Shown here: positions 1 through 8,745 of the stretch, in pieces | How the letters are laid out: every line of letters begins with the position of its first letter | Position numbering within the stretch: the first letter of the stretch is position 1 | Origin: CAYVFC01 sp964450715 | GTDB lineage: Bacteria > Myxococcota_A > Polyangia > Polyangiales > JAFGIB01 | Length of the DNA stretch: 23,785 nt | Assembly: GCA_964450715.1 (NCBI GenBank) | Contig: CAYVFC010000126.1 | Coordinates: forward strand, 1-23,785 | Reading direction: 5' to 3' | The notes under the pieces: generated by a model | What the model saw: the letters and a program-made list of their open reading frames with translations, nothing else | Databases searched by the model: none | Told to the model about the DNA's origin: nothing | Program-made: the position numbers and the translations under genes

Positions 1-1
1 T

Positions 2-1354
2 CAGGAATTCGCAGAGAAGCACGCCGACCGTCTATTCGAGTTCCAGGGGCTTCCGCCGCGCGCCGGGCAGACGAACAAGCACCAGCTCGCTCATTTCGGC
101 GAGAAGCTCGCTGAAATCATGGCACTCGGGGAGCCCTTCGCTCTCCGCAGTTGGACCCAGGCTTTCGCTCTGCTGGCCCAAACCGTACCAACCGACAAGA
201 AGACGGTCGTCTTGCTCGACGAGATCTCGTGGATGGGTAAACACGACCGGGACTTCGCGGGAAAGTTGAAGGAGGCATGGGACACGCGGTTCTCGCGCTA
301 TCCCGGTCTGGTTCTGGTACTCTGCGGATCGGTATCCGCGTGGATCGATCAGAATATTCTGCGCAACGCCGGGTTCGTCGACCGTCCCGCGTTGAGGATC
401 CATCTATCCGAGTTGCCCCTGCATCAATGCAATCGAATGGTATGGCCGCAAGGAGACCGGGTCAGCTCGATGGAGAAGCTACGCATGCTGGCCGTTACCG
501 GGGGCGTACCGCGCTACCTGGAAGAGCTCGATGCCAGCCGCTCTTCACTGGAAAACCTGCAACGGCTCTGTTTCGACCCCGATGGGCCGTTGTTTCGAAA
601 CCGGGAAGGACTCTCGGAATTCGAGTTGATATTCGACGAGGTCTTCCAGGCCCGCGCCGCTGCCTATCACAAAATCGTCAAGGCTCTCTGTACGGGTTCG
701 AAGACGGTCAGCGAGATCAGCGAGCGGCTCGGCCGGACGCGGGGAGGAAACCTTTCAGCGTACCTTCAAGATTTGGTCATGGCGGGATACCTGCGAGAGG
801 AGCCGTTGTCGAAGATCGGCGGCGGGGGAAACAAGAATAGTCACTTTCGCTTGAGCGACAATTACCTGCGCTTCTACCTGAAATATTTCGAGCCACGGAG
901 AAAGGCCATCGCCCAGGGTGGAAGGCGTGGCCGCGTATCGGCCCTGGAGAAGCTGCCCGGATGGGATACACTACTGGGATTCCAGTTCGAGAATCTCGTC
1001 CTCAACAACCTGCCCTCCGTCGAGAAGTTGCTAGGAATCGAGGGCAAAGTCCTGCAGGGCGGACCGTTTCGCCAGACCCGGACCAAACGCCGGCAGGGAT
1101 GTCAGATCGATCTACTCTTGCAGACGGAGCACAGCCTGTTTCTGTGCGAGATCAAGCTGCGGAGAAAAGTCGGCGGAAACGTCATCGACGAGGTCGCGGA
1201 AAAGGTCAGAAGACTCTCCCTTCCCCGCGCGAGCCGGCACCTGAACCGCTTCCCGGTCTTGATCCACGCGGGAGAGGTCGAACCGGTCGTGGAGACGACC
1301 GACTTCTTCCATAGCCGGATCGACTTCGCGACGCTGCTACGGACGGAACCATGA
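2..1354 (+). CDS. AAA/DUF234-type ATP-binding protein, 5'-truncated by window edge
   Basis: The reading frame is open from base 2, so the true start and the Walker A loop lie outside the window. The first ATG (119) is internal. What remains is about 450 residues. A Walker B-like stretch (VVLLDEISWMG, about 68 residues after the first ATG-equivalent position in the frame) is followed by a helical lid and a winged-helix-like part (SEISERLGRTRGGNLSAYL, then LSDNYLRFYLKYFEP). The C-terminal part has a conserved Glu (FENLV), QIDLLL and CEIK, the layout of a PD-(D/E)xK fold. This matches the family of archaeal/bacterial ATPases with a DUF234-type C-terminus. Their physiological role is poorly known, and defence or toxin-like roles have been proposed for relatives. 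The gene ends just before an inverted-repeat element and converges on the next gene. Family call is good; function unknown. Confidence 0.8.
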   Translation, partial: QEFAEKHADRLFEFQGLPPRAGQTNKHQLAHFGEKLAEIMALGEPFALRSWTQAFALLAQTVPTDKKTVVLLDEISWMGKHDRDFAGKLKEAWDTRFSRYPGLVLVLCGSVSAWIDQNILRNAGFVDRPALRIHLSELPLHQCNRMVWPQGDRVSSMEKLRMLAVTGGVPRYLEELDASRSSLENLQRLCFDPDGPLFRNREGLSEFELIFDEVFQARAAAYHKIVKALCTGSKTVSEISERLGRTRGGNLSAYLQDLVMAGYLREEPLSKIGGGGNKNSHFRLSDNYLRFYLKYFEPRRKAIAQGGRRGRVSALEKLPGWDTLLGFQFENLVLNNLPSVEKLLGIEGKVLQGGPFRQTRTKRRQGCQIDLLLQTEHSLFLCEIKLRRKVGGNVIDEVAEKVRRLSLPRASRHLNRFPVLIHAGEVEPVVETTDFFHSRIDFATLLRTEP

Positions 1355-1360
1355 CACAGG

Positions 1361-1448
1361 GGACGGTGCTACATTATTTACAGTATTTCAGTCTCGGAAC
1401 CGCGACCGGACACAGCGGCGAGTTAATGTAAATAATGTAGCACCGTCC
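1361..1448. repeat. 88-bp REPIN/MITE-like element with perfect 22-bp inverted arms
   Basis: The left arm (1361-1382, starting GGACGGTGCTAC) is the exact reverse complement of the right arm (1427-1448, ending GTAGCACCGTCC). A 44-nt spacer separates them. It begins 6 bases after the stop of the upstream gene and lies between convergent genes, a usual site for REP/REPIN elements moved by IS200/IS605-like (RAYT) transposases. No transposase is present in the window. The element could also act as a bidirectional transcript end, although there is no terminal T-run. Confidence 0.85.
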
Positions 1449-1478
1449 GAAAGCGCTAAGGCCCATCCCTATTGGGAC

Positions 1479-2228
1479 CTATCTATACGCCCTGTGCGGC
1501 GCGCTATACAATTGAAGAGTGAGCAGCAGTTGCGCCTGCCAGGCGATCGCGCCCTCGGCTTCCCACATGCCGGCCGCCGCTCCCAGCCAGTGGCCGTTGT
1601 CCAGGGGAAGCTCGAAGCGCGCGGCCGGCATGATGGTCAAGGCAAAGGCGTCCCCGCGCACACCAAGGCCGATGCGGAACTGTTTCTCGTGCTGGTAGGC
1701 GAGATCCGCCGATGCAAAGACGAGCCGCATGGGCGAGGAGTCGGCCAGGCCCAGCCGCAGCGAAAGGCCGTCCGAGGGACCGAAGCGCAGCGATCCCGAG
1801 GGGTAGACGATCGCGCGGTCCAGCCGGACGCCGGCTCCGATCAGGAAGGCGAAGTATTGCGGAAAGTCCACCCCGACTTGCGCCAGCGCGTCGCTCTCCA
1901 AGGTCGTGCCGGAATCGGTACGGTACCTGGGCTCCTCTTCTTCATCCTCGTAATAGGTCGTTTTCCTCTTGTGGACGACTTGCGAGCTGCCGCCCACCTT
2001 GGTCGCGAACGCGCCGTGCCGGTAGCGCCCGGACGCGCCGAGCCCGCCGTAGCGGACGCGGCTGAGCGAATCGCAGATCGCGTAGCGACCGTACCCCGTG
2101 TTGGGCGCGAGCTCTAGCTGCAGCTCTTCCTTTGCCGGCTTTCCGTCATCGGCACGGGAGAAGACCGGCGCGTAGCAGGCGATGACCGCCGCGCAGAGCA
2201 ACACCCGTCGTCCTCGCTTTGGTTCCAT
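1479..2228 (-). CDS. Exported hypothetical protein, probable outer-membrane beta-barrel
   Basis: 249 aa. The N-terminus is a Sec signal peptide: a basic start (MEPKRGRR), a hydrophobic core (VLLCAAVIACYAPVF) and a likely cleavage near SRADD. The mature part consists of short alternating amphipathic stretches broken by Gly/Asp turns. Examples are YGGLGASGRYRHGAF, LRFGPSDGLSLRLGL and FRIGLGVRGDAFAL, which look like transmembrane beta-strands and hairpins. An acidic loop with five consecutive E/D residues and a TTYY motif sits in the first third. The protein lacks a terminal aromatic residue of the classical BAM signal (it ends AYR). The ATG at 2228 is preceded by AGGAGG about 16 nt and AAGGG about 11 nt upstream. 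It diverges from the giant Rhs gene. No specific family was recognised. Confidence 0.7.
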   Translation of the reverse strand: MEPKRGRRVLLCAAVIACYAPVFSRADDGKPAKEELQLELAPNTGYGRYAICDSLSRVRYGGLGASGRYRHGAFATKVGGSSQVVHKRKTTYYEDEEEEPRYRTDSGTTLESDALAQVGVDFPQYFAFLIGAGVRLDRAIVYPSGSLRFGPSDGLSLRLGLADSSPMRLVFASADLAYQHEKQFRIGLGVRGDAFALTIMPAARFELPLDNGHWLGAAAGMWEAEGAIAWQAQLLLTLQLYSAPHRAYR

Positions 2229-2397
2229 GAACCCGGCCCTTCTGCCTCCTGGTTTCGATCGAAAGCCCCGCGACCGCTAGAATGCACAGGCCGTGCCACG
2301 ACCGCCGGCATGGCGGGATCCGGCGCCAATTCCCGTTTACCTCGCCGGTTACGGGCCGAAACGCCTTGTTTTCCGGCCCCGCCTTGATCCGCCGCCA

Positions 2398-2411
2398 TGA
2401 CATCGATGTCA
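2398..2411. promoter_or_regulatory. Perfect 14-bp palindrome, candidate operator
   Basis: The sequence TGACATCGATGTCA is its own reverse complement. It lies 170 bases upstream of the minus-strand start at 2228 and 163 bases upstream of the Rhs start at 2574. Its length and position suit a dimeric regulator binding between divergent promoters. No regulator gene is nearby and no family is assigned; binding is inferred only from symmetry and position. Confidence 0.4.
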
Positions 2412-2562
2412 CACCTTGACGACGGTATGCCGCCGAAGGCCCGAAGAAAAACCAGAAAGCGACCTTCGTTGGCTAAATAGCAGGAAAAAAGGGGGCTTTT
2501 CTTTTCGACCGTATTCATTTTTCGGAATTTCATATTTAATGTCTAGGAAAACACACTTATAT

Positions 2563-2567
2563 GAGGA
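2563..2567 (+). promoter_or_regulatory. Ribosome binding site of the SpvB/Rhs gene
   Basis: GAGGA ends six bases before the GTG at 2574. It decides the start: the resulting N-terminus is a clean signal peptide, while the competing ATG at 2561 is in another frame. Confidence 0.75.
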
Positions 2568-2573
2568 TGGATC

Positions 2574-5500
2574 GTGAATACCAGACACGCTTTGTGCATC
2601 ACGTTCACCTTTCTGTTGGCTTGGAGCGGGGTAGCCGGAGCGGACACCGGGGTATCGGACGAACGGGTGGTGCTGCCGGACGGCCCCGGTTCCATGGGGG
2701 GTATAGGCGAGAACGCCGACCTGGACCCGAACATGGGCCTGATGCGCTACGGCGTGCCCGTCGAGCTGCCCGAGGGGTTCGCCGGGATGACCCCGAGTGT
2801 GCATCTCGGCTACAGCTCCGGCAGCGGCAGCTCGGTGGTGGGGATCGGCTGGGACCTGAGCCTTCCCCTCATCGAGCGCATGAGCTTGAGGGGGCTACCC
2901 GAGTACACGACAGAGGACGAGTTCGCGGTCAATGGCGGCGAGGAGCTGGTACACGTCGGTACCGAGGCTGGCGTCCGGGTATACCGCGCCCGCTTCGAAA
3001 AGGGATTCGCGCGCTACCAGTGGCACGACGCCGGCGACGGCAGCGGCGGGTACTGGACGGCAGAGTACCCGGACGGAAGGACGGATTTCTTCGGCGCCGA
3101 TCAGGACGGCACAGCGGTCCCCGACGCCCGCGTGACCCATCCGGACGGGGGCGTGTTCCGCTACCACCTGGTGGCGACCACGGATCTGTTCGGGCACCGC
3201 ATCTCCTACACCTATCAAAAACACGGGGACACGGCGCTCGTCGACACCATAGGCTGGGTCTACTCCGGCAGCGACACCCCCCGCTACTCGGTTCGCTTCC
3301 TGTACGGGGACCGGCAGGAAGCCGTCTCCACCTGCGTACCGGGATTCGAGCTGGTGCTCGACCAGCGCCTGGAGGGGATCGAGGTGTTCTCCAACCAGGA
3401 GCGGATCCGCCGCTACGAGCTGGGCTACGAGCCCTACTCCGAGTCGGGGGGCTTCACCCGCCTCTCCAGCGTGAAGCAGTACGGCGTCAACGACGAGCTT
3501 CATCCCATCCAGTTCGGCTTCGGTTACTCGCGGTCGCTGGGCGGGGCCTGCGAATCTGGCTGCGAGAAGCCCTACACCGTCGACATGGGGACCCTGCCCG
3601 GCGGGGTGGACATCAGCACGGGCAGGGCAACGCTCATCGACATCAACGGCGACGCCCTGCCCGACGTGCTGAACACCACGGACAAGGGGGAGCACCGCTT
3701 CTACCTCAGCCAGATCGGGGACGGCGGCGAGCCCGGCTTCTCGGATTCCGTGGTGGAGAGCGCCTCCACCGAGGGCGGAAGCTCCTTTGTCCTGAACGCC
3801 CCCGGGGTGCAGGTGCTGGACGTCAACGGCGACGGGTTCACCGACATCATCTCCTCCCGGGTCGGCGAGGCGCTCTGCAACCGGGGCGAGGGCGACTGGT
3901 CCGCGAGCGCCGAATGCATGGCGGACGCCACCCTGCCCCAGCTGCAAGAGGACGAGGCCGGGGACCCCAATCCCAGGCACGTCCGCTTCATGGACTTCGA
4001 CAACGACAAGCGGATCGACATGATCCGGACCCAGACCGGCGCCACCGAGGTCTTTCACAACAAGGGCGACGCCTTCGAGCAGCAGCTGGTGCAGGACATC
4101 GGAGCCGTGTTCGACGACAGCAACCTGCAGCTCTCGGACATGAACGGGGACGGGCTTCAGGATCCGCTGCAGGTGCTGACCGGGGGCAAGATCCGCTACC
4201 GGCTCAACCTGGGGTTCGGCAACTGGACGGACTGGATCGAGATAGACCTCGAGGGCATCGACGAGTCGGCGCTTCTGAACGCGCGGCTGGAGGACCTGAA
4301 CGGGGACGGGCTGGACGACGTGGTGGTGGTGCTGGCCAACCAGCTGAGCTATGCGCTGAACCGCAACGGCCAGCGCTTCGACGCCTTCGTCACCCTCACC
4401 GACGCCGAGGTCGAGGGGGAGCTTCCGGAAAAGACCTCCGAGACCACCGTGCTGTTCGCCGACATGAACGGCTCGGGGTCAAACGATATCGTCTGGATCA
4501 CCAACACGGGCCGGGTCCGCTTCCTGGAGCTCTTTCCGGTCAAGCCCAACCTGCTGAGCCGGATCGAGAACGGCATCGGTCACGTACAGAGCATCGCCTA
4601 CGGCACCTCGGTGGCCGAGCAGGCGCGCGACCGGGCGGATGATCCCTGGCGCTACCGGCTGCCCCACGCCATGAACGTGGTCATCGCCACCGACTCCTGG
4701 GTCACGCTCACCGGGGGCGAGGACGGAAGCGGGCTTCACCAGCGCACCGAGATGCTCTACCACCACGGGTTCTACGACGGCGTGGAGAAGGCCTTCCGCG
4801 GCTACGCCGAGGTCGAGCAGCGCGAGCTGGCTGACGCCAACCTGGACAGCCAGGAGCCCGGGCTGACCTTCATGAGCTTCGACGTGGGGGCGGACGATCC
4901 GTATTACAACGGCCTGCTGCTCGAGCAGCGGGTTTTCGGCGGCGACGAGAGCGACCCGGTCCCGCTGCAGAGAGAGAGCGTCGAGTACGACGACTGCGAG
5001 GTGGCGGAGATCCCCGGGAGCGGGCTCAGATTACCGGTCCGCTACATCTGTGAAACCGGGCGCCAGAGCGTCATGCAGGAGGGGCTGCAGGAGAGCGAAT
5101 GGGTGACCACCCGTTCGGAGCAGGAGCACGACGGCTACGGCAACGTGATCAAGAGCTCGAGCCTGGGCGTCATCCACCTCGGCCCGCCCGAATCGCCGGC
5201 CGAGTGCGCGGCCTGCAGCGGCTCGGGCGACACATTCGGCAAGCCCTGCGGGGCTTCCTGCACCGGGGACGAGCAGTACGCCGAGAGCGAGTTCGTCCAG
5301 CCCGGGGACGAAACCGGCGGCGCCTGGATCCTGGGCAGCCCCTTCCGGCAGATCAGTTACGGGGCGAGCGACGGGCCCCGGACCGAGACTCTCACCTATT
5401 ACGACGGGGAACCTTTCCAGGGGCTTGCGCCCGGCATCTTGACCCAGGGGCTGGTCTCCCGGGTGACCCAGCGAGTGAGCGCGTCCTCCGAGGAGGTGAT

Positions 5501-8500
5501 CGAATCGGCGCGCAACGCCCACGACGGGCACGGAAACGTCATCGAGAGCGTCGACCCCAACGGGACGCTCGAGCAGACCGCCACCCATCGCCGCAAGTAC
5601 CAGTACGACGACCTCGGCCTCAAGCTCACGCGGGCGCAGATCCTGACCGAGAACGGACAGGGAGAAGCCTACGCGCTTCAGCGGGACATCGCCTACGAGC
5701 CGCTGTTCAACAAGCCCAGCGAGGCCACGGCCTGGATGCGGGTGGTGGACGGCAGCGTGGTATCGGCCCGCAACAGCACCGAGTATCGCTACGACAACTT
5801 CGGCCGCACGCTCAAGATCATTAGCCCGGGCGACACGGAACAGGCGCCCACCCAGGACATCGAGTACCTGCTCGGCGACCCGGCCAGCCGCATCGTGGTT
5901 CACACCAGGACCCAGGTGGGCGGAGAGCCCGACCTGGAGCAGATCCGCTGCCTGGACGGCCAGGGCAGGGAGTTCCAGAAACGCACCCGCATCGCCGAGG
6001 GCTCCTACCAGGTCACCGGGTTCACCGAGTTTAACCAGCGCGGCGCCAAGGTCCGGGTTTATCAGCCCTATCTCGGCACCTCGGCCGAGTGCGACGCCGA
6101 GCCGCCCGACGGCGTGCTCTACATCTCGCTGCGCTACGACGCCGTGCACCGGCCCGTGCAGACGACCGCGCCCGACGCCGAGATCTACGGCGAGGCCTCG
6201 ATATCGCGCACGGTCTACCGGCCGCTGGTCACCCTGAGCTACGACCCCGAGGACAACGACCCCCAGAGCCCCGCCTTTGACACGCCGCTGGTTCAGCACA
6301 CCGATGGGCTGGGGAGACCGGTCTGCATCGAGCGCTACCTTGAGAGCGTGGCCGGCGGCGCACAGCCCGCGGTCGTCGCCATCGAGTACGACAGCCTGGG
6401 ACAGCTCGCCGCCTACACGGACCCGGGCGGCAACCGCCACACCCAGCAATACGATCTGCTGGGCCGGGTCATTGCCGTCGACGATCCGAACTCCGGCACG
6501 ACGACCTTCACCTACGACTCGGCCGGCAACCTGATCGAGAAGGTCGACGCGCGGGGCGCGACCGTGGCCTCGAGCTACGACGGCGCCAACCGCCCGTCCG
6601 CGCGCTGGAACCCGGAGGCGCCGGAGGACTCGCGAATCGAGTGGGTCTACGACCAGAACCCGGATTGCGAGAGCTGCGAGAACTCGGAGGGCAAGCTCAC
6701 GCGCGTCACCTATCCCCTGGGAGAAGGACGCGGCCGGGGTTCGGACGACGTCTCCTACGACGTGCGGGGCCGGACGGCCTTCACGGTGCGAACCCTGGAG
6801 GGCAACCCCTTCAAGACCGTGTTCAACTACGACAACGCCTCGCGCCTGGTGAGCGTCATCCACCCCGACGGCACCAGCTTCGAGAACAGCTACGACGACG
6901 CCTCGCGGCTCACGGGCATCGGGGGCGTGCTGGACAGCGTGACTTATGACGACCGGGGGCTGCTTTCCCAGGCCGCCTATGCCAACGGAACGCAGAGCGC
7001 CCGCACCTACGACGCGCTTCAGCGCCTGCAAACCCTGAGCGTGGAAGGCGGGGATGGCGCGGTGCTGCAGGGGTTCGACTTCACCAGGGACCGGGTGGGC
7101 AACCTGGAGCAGGTGGCCGATACGTCGCACGAGCGCCCGGGGCGCCCCTCCTGGGCGGCCGGTTACACCCACGATTCCTGGTATAGACTGATAAAGGCGA
7201 GCCTCGATGCGGGCGGTGATGCCGAGGAGACCATCGACTATGGTTTCGATCTGCTGGACAACATCGAGAGCGCCGTATCGAGCCTGGGCGCCGCCAGCCG
7301 GGCCCACGTGGGCGACTACGCCTACGGGTCTGACAGGCCCAACGCGGTCACGCGTGCGGGCGAGCGCGACTACGACTATGACGCCGCCGGACAGATGACG
7401 CTGCGCGGCGAGAAAAGCTTCGCCTGGGACTACATGGGGCGGATGACCAGCGCTTCCTCGGCCGACGACGACGTGCTCGGCCAGTACGTCTACGGCGCGG
7501 ACCAGACCCGGGTGATGAAGCTCGAGGGCGGCGGGGCTATTCATTATATAAGCCCGAACTTCGAGGTGCGCGACGGCATCGGCACCTCTTACGCGCGCCT
7601 GGGGCGCACCCGAATCGCCCGGTTACAGAGCGCCGACTTGATGACCAAAGTCCTGCCCGACGTGGCGCCGGCCTCCGATCCCGACGGCCTGATCTCAGCG
7701 GCCGATGCCTGGGTGGTTCACGCCTCGGCCGAGGGCATCATCGACGGCGGGCCGCTCGGGGAAATGCAGCCCGAGCGCCTGCTCAGGGCGGCCGCGCGGC
7801 GCCTGCTGCTCGAAGAGGGTGACGACCGGGTTTTCCTGGGGAGCGATCAACTCGGCAGCTTGACGCTCGCCACCAACGCCGAGGGCGAGGTCGTGGGCGA
7901 GCGCGCCTTCTACCCGACCGGCGAGGAGCGTTTTTCCCAGGGCTACGTGGACGAGCACGGCTTCACCGGCCAGCAGGTGGATGAGTCGAGCGGGCTCGTC
8001 CACTTCGAGCACCGCTATCTCGACACCGCCGCCGGCCGCTGGATCAGCGCGGACCCGGCCTTTCTGGTCGCCAGCACTCAGTCGATCGGCAGGCTAGGCG
8101 AATCGACGACTGCCTACGCCTACGTGGCGAATAACTTTATCAATAGAATTGATCCTAGCGGACTAATAATTAAACCCATGAGTAAAAAGAAAAAAGACAT
8201 TAATAAGCTGCAACGTTATTTCAAGAAAATGAAAGAGGCGGGGGGAGTCGTCAAAAAAAATCTCGAATACATGGAGAGATCGGAGGCGACGTTTCATTTC
8301 GATATCAACGCGTCATCTGCTAGCAAGTCGGCACCTTTTAAGGGCGAAAACGAGAAGGCGCCAAAGAATATTGCGATAAGGATAAATCCCAAGCAGATGA
8401 AAGAACTTGGCCAGAAAAAGATCGTTGGTTTAGCTCACGAAATGCAACACGCGGTAGACTGGGCGACAGGCGAAACGGCGAACGCTTTGGCAGACAGCGC

Positions 8501-8657
8501 ATTGACGCCGGCACAAAAAAATCTCTACCTAGAATATCGGGCCAAGGGAGCAGAGAACCAGATGAGAAAAGCCCTTAATATAGAAATGAGAGATTACTAT
8601 TTTAACAAAGATAAAGATACAAAGATTCGTTCTGGAGAGGTGAGGGAATGGAAATAG
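2574..8657 (+). CDS. Secreted SpvB/TcdB-middle/Rhs polymorphic toxin (fused TcB-TcC-like) with C-terminal metallopeptidase
   Basis: 2027 aa, GTG start. The order is: signal peptide (1-23, ending in GVAGA); SpvB-like domain (about 30-330, with GGIGENADLDPNMGLMRYG and VGIGWDLSLP); six FG-GAP/VCBS-like loops with D-x-N-G-D or close variants (about 354, 415, 473, 522, 572, 628); TcdB-middle-like part (IENGIGHVQSIAYGTSV, about 662); many YD/RHS repeats (about 1000-1750). The Rhs core follows (DQLGS at about 1758, GRWISADP, DPSGL at 1860-1864), then a variable toxin domain (1865-2027). This is the plan of a fused TcB-TcC cocoon, in which the toxin is cleaved after the DPxGL junction and held inside the RHS shell. 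A Sec signal on it is unlike classical Tc subunits but resembles secreted Rhs/WapA proteins. It heads a same-strand cluster of lipoprotein genes. Family call is firm; target unknown. Confidence 0.9.
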   Translation: MNTRHALCITFTFLLAWSGVAGADTGVSDERVVLPDGPGSMGGIGENADLDPNMGLMRYGVPVELPEGFAGMTPSVHLGYSSGSGSSVVGIGWDLSLPLIERMSLRGLPEYTTEDEFAVNGGEELVHVGTEAGVRVYRARFEKGFARYQWHDAGDGSGGYWTAEYPDGRTDFFGADQDGTAVPDARVTHPDGGVFRYHLVATTDLFGHRISYTYQKHGDTALVDTIGWVYSGSDTPRYSVRFLYGDRQEAVSTCVPGFELVLDQRLEGIEVFSNQERIRRYELGYEPYSESGGFTRLSSVKQYGVNDELHPIQFGFGYSRSLGGACESGCEKPYTVDMGTLPGGVDISTGRATLIDINGDALPDVLNTTDKGEHRFYLSQIGDGGEPGFSDSVVESASTEGGSSFVLNAPGVQVLDVNGDGFTDIISSRVGEALCNRGEGDWSASAECMADATLPQLQEDEAGDPNPRHVRFMDFDNDKRIDMIRTQTGATEVFHNKGDAFEQQLVQDIGAVFDDSNLQLSDMNGDGLQDPLQVLTGGKIRYRLNLGFGNWTDWIEIDLEGIDESALLNARLEDLNGDGLDDVVVVLANQLSYALNRNGQRFDAFVTLTDAEVEGELPEKTSETTVLFADMNGSGSNDIVWITNTGRVRFLELFPVKPNLLSRIENGIGHVQSIAYGTSVAEQARDRADDPWRYRLPHAMNVVIATDSWVTLTGGEDGSGLHQRTEMLYHHGFYDGVEKAFRGYAEVEQRELADANLDSQEPGLTFMSFDVGADDPYYNGLLLEQRVFGGDESDPVPLQRESVEYDDCEVAEIPGSGLRLPVRYICETGRQSVMQEGLQESEWVTTRSEQEHDGYGNVIKSSSLGVIHLGPPESPAECAACSGSGDTFGKPCGASCTGDEQYAESEFVQPGDETGGAWILGSPFRQISYGASDGPRTETLTYYDGEPFQGLAPGILTQGLVSRVTQRVSASSEEVIESARNAHDGHGNVIESVDPNGTLEQTATHRRKYQYDDLGLKLTRAQILTENGQGEAYALQRDIAYEPLFNKPSEATAWMRVVDGSVVSARNSTEYRYDNFGRTLKIISPGDTEQAPTQDIEYLLGDPASRIVVHTRTQVGGEPDLEQIRCLDGQGREFQKRTRIAEGSYQVTGFTEFNQRGAKVRVYQPYLGTSAECDAEPPDGVLYISLRYDAVHRPVQTTAPDAEIYGEASISRTVYRPLVTLSYDPEDNDPQSPAFDTPLVQHTDGLGRPVCIERYLESVAGGAQPAVVAIEYDSLGQLAAYTDPGGNRHTQQYDLLGRVIAVDDPNSGTTTFTYDSAGNLIEKVDARGATVASSYDGANRPSARWNPEAPEDSRIEWVYDQNPDCESCENSEGKLTRVTYPLGEGRGRGSDDVSYDVRGRTAFTVRTLEGNPFKTVFNYDNASRLVSVIHPDGTSFENSYDDASRLTGIGGVLDSVTYDDRGLLSQAAYANGTQSARTYDALQRLQTLSVEGGDGAVLQGFDFTRDRVGNLEQVADTSHERPGRPSWAAGYTHDSWYRLIKASLDAGGDAEETIDYGFDLLDNIESAVSSLGAASRAHVGDYAYGSDRPNAVTRAGERDYDYDAAGQMTLRGEKSFAWDYMGRMTSASSADDDVLGQYVYGADQTRVMKLEGGGAIHYISPNFEVRDGIGTSYARLGRTRIARLQSADLMTKVLPDVAPASDPDGLISAADAWVVHASAEGIIDGGPLGEMQPERLLRAAARRLLLEEGDDRVFLGSDQLGSLTLATNAEGEVVGERAFYPTGEERFSQGYVDEHGFTGQQVDESSGLVHFEHRYLDTAAGRWISADPAFLVASTQSIGRLGESTTAYAYVANNFINRIDPSGLIIKPMSKKKKDINKLQRYFKKMKEAGGVVKKNLEYMERSEATFHFDINASSASKSAPFKGENEKAPKNIAIRINPKQMKELGQKKIVGLAHEMQHAVDWATGETANALADSALTPAQKNLYLEYRAKGAENQMRKALNIEMRDYYFNKDKDTKIRSGEVREWK
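8166..8654 (+). other. Variable C-terminal toxin domain: HExxH zinc metallopeptidase (M91-like)
   Basis: This is the 163-residue tip of the preceding protein, after DPSGL. It opens with a lysine-rich stretch and contains HEMQHAVDWATGE (zinc motif H1955, E1956, H1959). Near the end is ENQMRKALNIEMRDYY, matching the 'EN-x2-R-x-lgi-x2-R-x2-Y' pattern found after HExxH in Rhs-linked metallopeptidase toxins related to NleD/peptidase M91. In this family the two His residues bind zinc and the Glu activates water. Its DNA is markedly AT-rich: 16 G/C of 60 at 8161-8220, against 41 of 60 at 8041-8100. This is typical of toxin tips exchanged by recombination. Substrate unknown. Confidence 0.75.
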
Positions 8658-8745
8658 TTGTATGCGTACGTTCCGCAATCAATGTATACCGAGGACATCG
8701 CATATATGATGCGTTGATCGATAGATAATAGCCGCGAGACAACCT

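Larger units (their letters stand above)
2229..2573. promoter_or_regulatory. Divergent intergenic region between beta-barrel gene and SpvB/Rhs gene
   Basis: This 345-base gap holds no credible gene; the small reverse ORFs here have no start signals or recognisable content. It contains a 14-bp palindrome (2398-2411). From about 2450 it becomes clearly AT-rich compared with the coding regions, ending in an A/T-rich tract (2510-2562) that should hold the promoter of the Rhs gene. No convincing -35/-10 pair could be fixed by eye. Confidence 0.5.

Noticed and set aside
2146..2412. 88-residue minus ORF upstream of the beta-barrel gene
   Set aside because: Overlaps the beta-barrel gene's start in another frame and has no ribosome site, signal or recognisable domain.
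2561..4642. 693-residue plus-strand ORF overlapping the SpvB/Rhs start
   Set aside because: Arg/Gly/Pro-rich out-of-frame shadow; the overlapping frame has the signal peptide, SpvB motifs and ribosome site.
5031..7544. 837-residue minus-strand ORF
   Set aside because: It lies wholly opposite the Rhs repeats, has Val/Gly/Ala-rich composition typical of antisense frames in GC-rich DNA, and shows no domain.
8699..8713. CGCAT/ATGCG hairpin after the toxin gene as a terminator
   Set aside because: Only five pairs, AT-rich loop and no T-run.
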